In this document: piece after piece, positions 50,524 to 55,110 of the stretch
How the letters are laid out: every line of letters begins with the position of its first letter
How positions within the stretch are numbered: the stretch's first letter is position 1
Assembly (NCBI GenBank): GCA_002316015.1
Contig: DCCS01000017.1
Span: forward strand, 1-55,110
Direction of reading: 5' to 3'
Source: Prevotellaceae bacterium UBA1075
Lineage (GTDB): Bacteria; Bacteroidota; Bacteroidia; Bacteroidales; Bacteroidaceae
DNA: 55,110 nt
Notes under the pieces: generated by a model
Told to the model about the DNA's origin: nothing
Seen by the model: the letters and a program-made list of their open reading frames with translations, nothing else
Database searches by the model: none
Translations under genes and position numbers: made by a program

Positions 50524-51342
50524 CTAATAACACTCTTTCTCAGAGGGGAAACGGCCTTGGCGCACATCATCGGCATAGTGTGCGACGGCCTCGGTTATCT
50601 CCTGGCCGATGTTGGCATACTGCCTCAGGAACTTGGGGTGGAAGCCCTCGTTCATCCCCAGCATGTCCGGCAGCACCAGCACTTGCCCGTCGGCAGGCCC
50701 GGCGCCGATGCCGATGACCGGGATGGTGAGCCCGGCGCACACCTGGGCGGTAAGCCTTGCGGGTATCTTCTCCAGCACGAGGGCAAAGCAGCCTGCCTCC
50801 TGCAGGGCTTTCGCGTCGCGGACGAGTTGCTGTGCCTCGGCCTCCTCCTTGGCCCGCAGGCCAAATCCCCCGAACACATGCACGCTCTGCGGTGTCAGCC
50901 CCAGGTGCCCGCACACGGGGATTCCGGCCTGCACCAGTGCCTTCACCGTGTGGGCCACAGGCTCTCCGCCCTCCAGCTTCACCGCGTCCACACCGCTCTC
51001 GGCCATGATGCGCACGGCGGCCCTCAGCGCGTCCCCGGTGCACACCTGGTAGGTGCCGAAGGGCATGTCGCATATCACCAGGGCATGCTTGGCGGCCCTG
51101 GCCACGCTTCTCGCGTGGTAAATCATCTGGTCAAGTGTGATGGGCAGTGTGGTGTCGTTGCCCGCCATGACGTTGCTGGCGCTGTCCCCTACCAGGATGA
51201 CGTCGATGCCGGCCTGGTCCACCAGGGTGCCCATGGTGTAGTCGTATGCGGTGAGCATGCTGATGCGCTGCCCTTTTCTCTTCATTTCCGTGAGCATGGT
51301 GGTTGTCACCTTGCGCGCGTTTTCTGAGATGTAGTTTGCCAT
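50524..51342 (-). CDS. panB: 3-methyl-2-oxobutanoate hydroxymethyltransferase
   Basis: PanB adds a hydroxymethyl group from 5,10-methylene-THF to alpha-ketoisovalerate to give ketopantoate, the first committed step of pantothenate and CoA synthesis. The barrel enzyme shows the magnesium and substrate segments SMLTAYDYTMGTLVD, VGDSASNVMAG, VKLEGGE and LVLEKIPA, and HLGLTPQS, a PanB hallmark. Length from the ATG at 51342 is 272 residues, as expected. panC and panD are not adjacent. A -7 box at 51453-51460 gives a predicted leader of about 104 nt. It probably heads the long minus-strand unit through ileS. Confidence 0.96.
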   Translation of the reverse strand: MANYISENARKVTTTMLTEMKRKGQRISMLTAYDYTMGTLVDQAGIDVILVGDSASNVMAGNDTTLPITLDQMIYHARSVARAAKHALVICDMPFGTYQVCTGDALRAAVRIMAESGVDAVKLEGGEPVAHTVKALVQAGIPVCGHLGLTPQSVHVFGGFGLRAKEEAEAQQLVRDAKALQEAGCFALVLEKIPARLTAQVCAGLTIPVIGIGAGPADGQVLVLPDMLGMNEGFHPKFLRQYANIGQEITEAVAHYADDVRQGRFPSEKECY

Positions 51343-51452
51343 TTTCTCGTTTCCTCTACAGCCCTCTGTGCCCTGTGTCCCGCAGTCATCCCCTCGCGGG
51401 TTTTGCCCAGGGCACACCTGTGGTTGCTGGCGGGCTTTCTTTTTAAGTTGGA

Positions 51453-51460
51453 CAAAGGTA
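51453..51460 (-). promoter_or_regulatory. -7 box of panB promoter
   Basis: TACCTTTG on the minus strand matches the consensus; no TTG is at 20 nt upstream (ACA there). The predicted start near 51446 leaves a 104-nt leader. Confidence 0.55.
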
Positions 51461-51495
51461 CAACTTTTTATAAAACAGCGTGTGGTATGGCAGGC

Positions 51496-51588
51496 AAAAA
51501 AAGGCCCGCAGCCTCGCCGCAGGGTGTCTCTTCCCTTGCCGCATCGGCTTGTGGGGCAAGGGCGGGACCCTGTGGCGGGGCTGCGGGC
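51496..51588 (-). terminator. Large two-hairpin intrinsic terminator of the C10 protease gene
   Basis: The outer arms 51504-51525 and 51567-51588 pair over 22 bp with two G-T wobbles. They enclose a perfect 8-bp inner stem (CCCTTGCC 51533-51540, GGCAAGGG 51555-51562). On the minus strand the structure is followed at once by seven T residues (51502-51496). It begins 25 nt after the protease stop codon and lies before the panB promoter. Confidence 0.93.
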
Positions 51589-51613
51589 TGTGTCTATGGG
51601 GTGGGCGTGTGTG

Positions 51614-54600
51614 CTACCTGACCAGTATCTTGCGTCCCTTGCTCACGTACACGCCCGGTGCGAGCGAACCGTTGCGCGGCAGGCTTTCCCTGCCCACGCG
51701 TTGTCCGGTGATGGTGAACAGGCTTCCGTCCCCGTTTCTGGTGACCGCGCCCGGGCTCTGTACGGCGGTGTCCAGCGACTTGGGTATCCGGGGCAGGGCA
51801 ATGCTTGCCGGCCTTGTGCCCGCATCCAGCGTGGTGGTGAAGTACGCGCCTGTGGGTGTGGTGGTCACGGCGTCGTCAGAGTACTCAAAGGCGGTGCCGT
51901 CGCTGTTCAGCGTGTAGATGCCACTCATGCTCTCGGCCAGGGTCGTTCCCCGGAGAGTGTACTCCCGGCTGCTCACCACCGATTTGGTGGCCGAGGTGCC
52001 CTGTATGGTCACGTCCCTGCCGTGGAACTCTATCGTGTGGCCGGCCATGCTGCTGTCGGCCGCGACGAGATAGGGTGTGTTGGCGCGCAGCTGCCCGGCG
52101 GGCGCGAACACCGGCTCGCCGTTGTCGTCATTCCATGCGTACTCGTATATCCAGAAGTGGTTGAGCGGGTCGTCCAGCGCCACGCTCTTTCCGTCCACGG
52201 TGAGCGAGTCACACTCGAAGGGCAGGTTGACGCTCTGCCATCCCTTGCCGTACCCCTCTTGGGGGAAGGTGTGTGCCAGGCGTGCCCTCTTGGCCGTGAA
52301 GGTGTGCGGCACGCAGTAGGCATACCCCGATGTCAGGCTTATGGCCTCGGCCGAGTCACCCGTCACCAGGTTGTGCCCGTCGAGTCCTGTGGGCGCAGCG
52401 GTGCCCTCGCTCACCGCGTATATCGTGTTGGGGTTCTTGTTGGGCGAGACTCGCCGCACGTTGGCCTGGTCTATCAGCAGCGCGCAATAGTTGCTGTTAG
52501 CCATGAACGCGGTTCTTGACGGCACGGCGGCCAGTGCCCCGTTTTCCTTCCAGGCGAGTATGCCCTCCTTGCATTCCCAGCCGTGTTCCCACAGGCCGCC
52601 CTTTTCGATGTCCTCGCCATATACCTTGACCTGTATGCGGTAGGTGGGGCCGTATTCCAGTCCGTCGAAGTCGAAGGCCGCCAGGCAGGTGTGTGCCGGC
52701 TCTATCTCGAGGTTCACCGTCGATGACTTGTAAGTCCATGCCGTGCTTGACCCCTGGGCTTGCCTCCACATCTGCAGCACCACCTTGCCCGCAAACGGCT
52801 TGCTGTCTTTGTTGCGCACGGCCACCGTTCCGCACAGCCTCTTCCCATATACAGTGCCGTTCTGCGCGTTGCTGATGCGGAACGAGGCGACCGCGAGCTT
52901 GGGCTTGGAGCCCTGTCCTGCCCCGGCTATCGTCATCTGTCCGGTGCCCACCACCTCGTTGCCGTCGCTGTCAGAGCATATCCACAGGTTGTATGTCCCG
53001 GCCTCGGCGGGCTTGTAGAAGAAACTGTAGGTTCCGCTCTCGCCCTTCCTCAGGGCCACCATGGCACGGCTTTCCCCATCGGCCTTCACGCCGGTGGTGC
53101 TTGCGAACAGCCTCAGTTCCCTCAGGTACTCGTCGCCGTGGTTGGTGAACCGCACCTGTATCTCCTGCTGGTCTCCCGCCTGTCCCGTGCCTATGCACTT
53201 GATAGTGTCTATGCTGATGTCATGGTTGGGTGTCACGGTGCGCAGCGTGGTCTTTCCCTGCGCGTCCACCACGGCCTCGATGTAGGTGTCGCGCATGTTG
53301 TACTTTGCGCGCCAGGTCTTGGCGTTGCTCAGTTTGCTGGCGGGCGAGAGCCTCCATGTGCCCTGTGGCAGCAGTCCGCTCACGCTGTAGGTCTTGGTAT
53401 AGTAGTTGTTGGGATTCAGCGTGAGGGTCTCGTACTTCCCGCCCACAGGGGCCAGCGTGCTGTCCTCTTTCTGGTACACGATGCAAGCGTGGAATCTGCC
53501 GCTTGACCCTGTCCAGTTGATGTAGTTGCCCTTGATGGAGGCGCCGTCGATGGCCACGTCGTTGATGGTGAGGCACGCGGTGGGGTCGGCCTTCACGGCA
53601 TCGGGCAGGCGCAGGTTCAACAGCGCTGTCTGCCCCAGGCTGTACCCGTCGCTGCTGGTGCTCGCGCCGATGCCGCTGTTGTCGCCCGGATTGAGCACGC
53701 CCAGCAGGAACCACCCGTCGCTGCCGCCTCCCCAGCCCCAGTTGAGGTGGAACAGGCTCTCGCCGTCGAAGCCGTCCAGCACGAACGAGTGCCCGCCCCC
53801 TGTGCTCCACCCCGCGAATCCCACGGGATGTCCGGATGCGATTTCGTTGTATATCAAGTCAAACCACCCGTCGATGGTGTAGTCTGTGCGCGAGGCTGTG
53901 TAGGCTCCGTCGTCGTACCCGAAATAGTCAATGAAGGCCGAGGACACGTTTGACCCGAATCCCGCGCCCGACGAGGCGCCATAGCCCATGCCCACCGACT
54001 GTCCCACATAGTACATCAGATTGGCCACGGCGTCCTTCTGCTCCTGTGTCTCGCTGCCTGTGTAGTTGTCCGCCATGTTGTCCCAGTCTATCTTGGTGCC
54101 CACCCTCACCGCCTTGGTGGTCACGGTCTTCTTGGCCCCGTTGTCCAGCGTGTAGGTGTTGCTGATGGGCGGTATGTTCTTGCGTATGCGGCTGGGGTGC
54201 TTGTAGAAGTTCATCACCTGGGCCAGCGCAGTGGCCACACAGCCTGTCGCGGGCTGGCCGGTGGTGCCGTCACCCTTGTAGTACATCGGGCACTTGGAGT
54301 TGTAGGGGTCTCCCTGGTTCCATGTGGTGCTCATCAGCACGGGCACGGCGTGCCTGGTGCTCCGCATCCTGCGTCGGGCTTTGGCTCTCTGGCTGGCCGT
54401 GCTTCCCTGTATGTTGTGGTCGGTGAGGAACTGTATCTGGTCGGCGTATCCCCGCAGCCATGCTTTCATGTGAGCGGGCAGCGCGTGCTCGCTGTACGTC
54501 CCGTGGTCCACGTATCCCAGTATCTCCTCGGTGCGGTCATCGCCCGACACTATCACATAGCCCTGGTCGTCGCCTGCGTTGAACACATAGTAATATGAGT

Positions 54601-54781
54601 TGTCCCGCCCTTCCGCTCCCTTGCGCGGTGCGCGGTGCGCGGGAGCCTGCGTCTTCATGTCGATTCCCTTGTTCTCCAGGAAGAGCCTTGCGGTCTCCCT
54701 CGCGGCCTCGCGCCCCACGGGATCTGCCCACAAGGGCAGGCTTGCCAGGGCCAGTGCCAGCAGCGTCAGTTTTCTTTTCAT
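51614..54781 (-). CDS. Secreted C10-family cysteine protease (streptopain/interpain-like)
   Basis: A 1055-residue secreted protease. A signal peptide (to about residue 19) is followed by a Spi-type inhibitory propeptide (about 20-140, with GYVIVSGDDRTEEILGY). The papain-like catalytic domain carries Cys181 in GQPATGCVATALAQV and His331 in GGGHSFVLDGF, with the NWGWGG turn downstream. About 650 residues of beta-rich domains follow. The C-terminus (LFTITGQRVGR, then PGVYVSKGRKILVR) looks like the secretion or anchoring tail of Prevotella surface proteins. It resembles interpain A of Prevotella intermedia, which degrades host proteins. Host targets here are not known. It is monocistronic, with a consensus promoter and strong terminator. 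Confidence 0.92.
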   Translation of the reverse strand: MKRKLTLLALALASLPLWADPVGREAARETARLFLENKGIDMKTQAPAHRAPRKGAEGRDNSYYYVFNAGDDQGYVIVSGDDRTEEILGYVDHGTYSEHALPAHMKAWLRGYADQIQFLTDHNIQGSTASQRAKARRRMRSTRHAVPVLMSTTWNQGDPYNSKCPMYYKGDGTTGQPATGCVATALAQVMNFYKHPSRIRKNIPPISNTYTLDNGAKKTVTTKAVRVGTKIDWDNMADNYTGSETQEQKDAVANLMYYVGQSVGMGYGASSGAGFGSNVSSAFIDYFGYDDGAYTASRTDYTIDGWFDLIYNEIASGHPVGFAGWSTGGGHSFVLDGFDGESLFHLNWGWGGGSDGWFLLGVLNPGDNSGIGASTSSDGYSLGQTALLNLRLPDAVKADPTACLTINDVAIDGASIKGNYINWTGSSGRFHACIVYQKEDSTLAPVGGKYETLTLNPNNYYTKTYSVSGLLPQGTWRLSPASKLSNAKTWRAKYNMRDTYIEAVVDAQGKTTLRTVTPNHDISIDTIKCIGTGQAGDQQEIQVRFTNHGDEYLRELRLFASTTGVKADGESRAMVALRKGESGTYSFFYKPAEAGTYNLWICSDSDGNEVVGTGQMTIAGAGQGSKPKLAVASFRISNAQNGTVYGKRLCGTVAVRNKDSKPFAGKVVLQMWRQAQGSSTAWTYKSSTVNLEIEPAHTCLAAFDFDGLEYGPTYRIQVKVYGEDIEKGGLWEHGWECKEGILAWKENGALAAVPSRTAFMANSNYCALLIDQANVRRVSPNKNPNTIYAVSEGTAAPTGLDGHNLVTGDSAEAISLTSGYAYCVPHTFTAKRARLAHTFPQEGYGKGWQSVNLPFECDSLTVDGKSVALDDPLNHFWIYEYAWNDDNGEPVFAPAGQLRANTPYLVAADSSMAGHTIEFHGRDVTIQGTSATKSVVSSREYTLRGTTLAESMSGIYTLNSDGTAFEYSDDAVTTTPTGAYFTTTLDAGTRPASIALPRIPKSLDTAVQSPGAVTRNGDGSLFTITGQRVGRESLPRNGSLAPGVYVSKGRKILVR

Positions 54782-55064
54782 CCGAATGTTTTTTGGTGGT
54801 TAGTACATTTTCCCCACAAAGTTAGTTTTTTGTTCAGGAACAGGCAAGAGTCCGCAAGGCTTTTCCCGGTTATGCCCGGCTTTTTCCCCCTTCTCTTCCT
54901 GTAGCGGCTTCCGCCTGCATGGAAAGGCCGTGGCCCCATGGTGGCGTGGGGCGTGCGGCACCACGGCATGGCTCCACGTGGGGCTTCCGGTCTGCCCTGG
55001 ACAGCATCCGCGTGTCGGGGCACCACGCTCGGGGCTTCCGTTCCGCCCGTGCGGGGAGGATGTC
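54782..55064. other. Repeat-rich intergenic region upstream of the C10 protease
   Basis: No gene is supported. It contains the protease promoter and a GCCGTGG/CCACGGC stem (54927-54933, 54961-54967) enclosing a CCCCA/TGGGG stem. GGGGCTTCCG occurs at 54980-54989 and 55031-55040, within a longer imperfect direct repeat (54955-54999 and 55016-55051) that also carries GGCACCACG. A related GCGGCTTCCG is at 54904-54913. The region runs into the 22-bp repeat array. Confidence 0.6.
54817..54847 (-). promoter_or_regulatory. Promoter of the C10 protease gene
   Basis: TTG (54847-54845), a 20-nt spacer and TAACTTTG (54824-54817) on the minus strand form a full consensus. The predicted start near 54810 gives a 29-nt leader. 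Confidence 0.87.
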
Positions 55065-55110
55065 GCAGTGCGCCGCGTTGGCGGATGCAGCGCGCCGCGT
55101 TGGCAGATGC
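55065..55110. repeat. 22-bp tandem repeat array (site 2), cut by window end
   Basis: Two complete copies (55065-55086 and 55087-55108) of the unit seen at 32674-32733, here with GCAGTGCGCCGC and GCAGCGCGCCGC in place of the perfect palindrome and then GTTGGCGGAT or GTTGGCAGAT. The array continues past the window edge (GC at 55109-55110). Confidence 0.9.

Noticed and set aside
47164..51327. Plus-strand open frames of 479 and 546 residues over ileS and panB
   Set aside because: Composition rich in His, Gln, Val and Ala with no family motifs; they mirror the coding strand.
54778..55026. An 82-residue minus-strand frame upstream of the C10 protease
   Set aside because: It covers the consensus promoter and repeat-rich DNA and has no protein-like features.

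Overview
The window is chromosomal DNA from a Bacteroidales bacterium, most likely a GC-rich member of the Prevotellaceae. The evidence is the set of Bacteroidetes-type promoters (TTG, exactly 20 nt, TAnnTTTG), the near absence of Shine-Dalgarno sequences, the Bacteroidetes families DUF4296, DUF4286, DUF1573 and UPF0210/UPF0237, a streptopain-like C10 protease of the Prevotella interpain type with a short secretion-type C-terminal tail, and the GH133-GT4-GH57 glycogen operon known from Bacteroides. The sequence is continuous housekeeping DNA. No phage, transposase, integrase, CRISPR array or rRNA is visible. One tRNA gene is present, tRNA-Arg(TCT).

Layout. 1-3604 is the AT-richer 3' end of a surface-polysaccharide locus: a partial GT4 glycosyltransferase, rmlA, rmlB and an uncharacterised nucleotidyltransferase. 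It is closed by a strong hairpin, after which the DNA becomes visibly richer in GC. 3726-8274 holds ppdK divergent from rlmD, then tRNA-Arg with a textbook promoter and terminator. 8275-13520 is a structured intergenic segment followed by the glycogen operon (debranching enzyme, GT4 synthase, GH57 amylase). 13732-17951 holds a stand-alone TrpB-like enzyme, an aspartate-type aminotransferase and an FtsX/LolE-type permease. 18048-24742 (minus) holds a very large secreted CotH-type protein, an EamA transporter and an OmpA-family porin. 25049-27539 (minus) is a coupled cluster of DUF4286, ruvC and a tandem ABC ATPase. 27713-30433 holds a DUF1573 protein and a two-component system.

30540-35406 holds a Tat-exported type II sulfide:quinone oxidoreductase paired with an Sfp-type phosphopantetheinyl transferase, and a WYL regulator divergent from an orphan polysaccharide flippase. 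35424-41678 (minus) is an AddAB-like helicase-nuclease pair. 41806-51342 (minus) is one long, tightly spaced string: panB, ileS, a TraR/DksA-like gene, lspA, a DUF4296 lipoprotein, a small unknown protein, the UPF0237/UPF0210 pair and a GH43 enzyme. 51614-54781 (minus) is the C10 protease, ended by a giant two-hairpin terminator. 54782-55110 is repeat-rich DNA running off the window.

The least explained element is a 22-bp repeat containing a perfect 12-bp palindrome. It occurs in short tandem arrays at two sites 22 kb apart (32674-32733 and 55065-55110), both intergenic and upstream of genes for exported proteins. Other points worth checking are the 9-bp-periodic inverted repeat between rmlA and rmlB, mutually exclusive RNA stems at 8373-8426 and 13588-13628, a possible leaderless addA-like mRNA, back-to-back promoters sharing one -33 element at 27629-27683, and the Tat-lipoprotein SQR. 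I see no complete new multi-gene defence or mobile system here.
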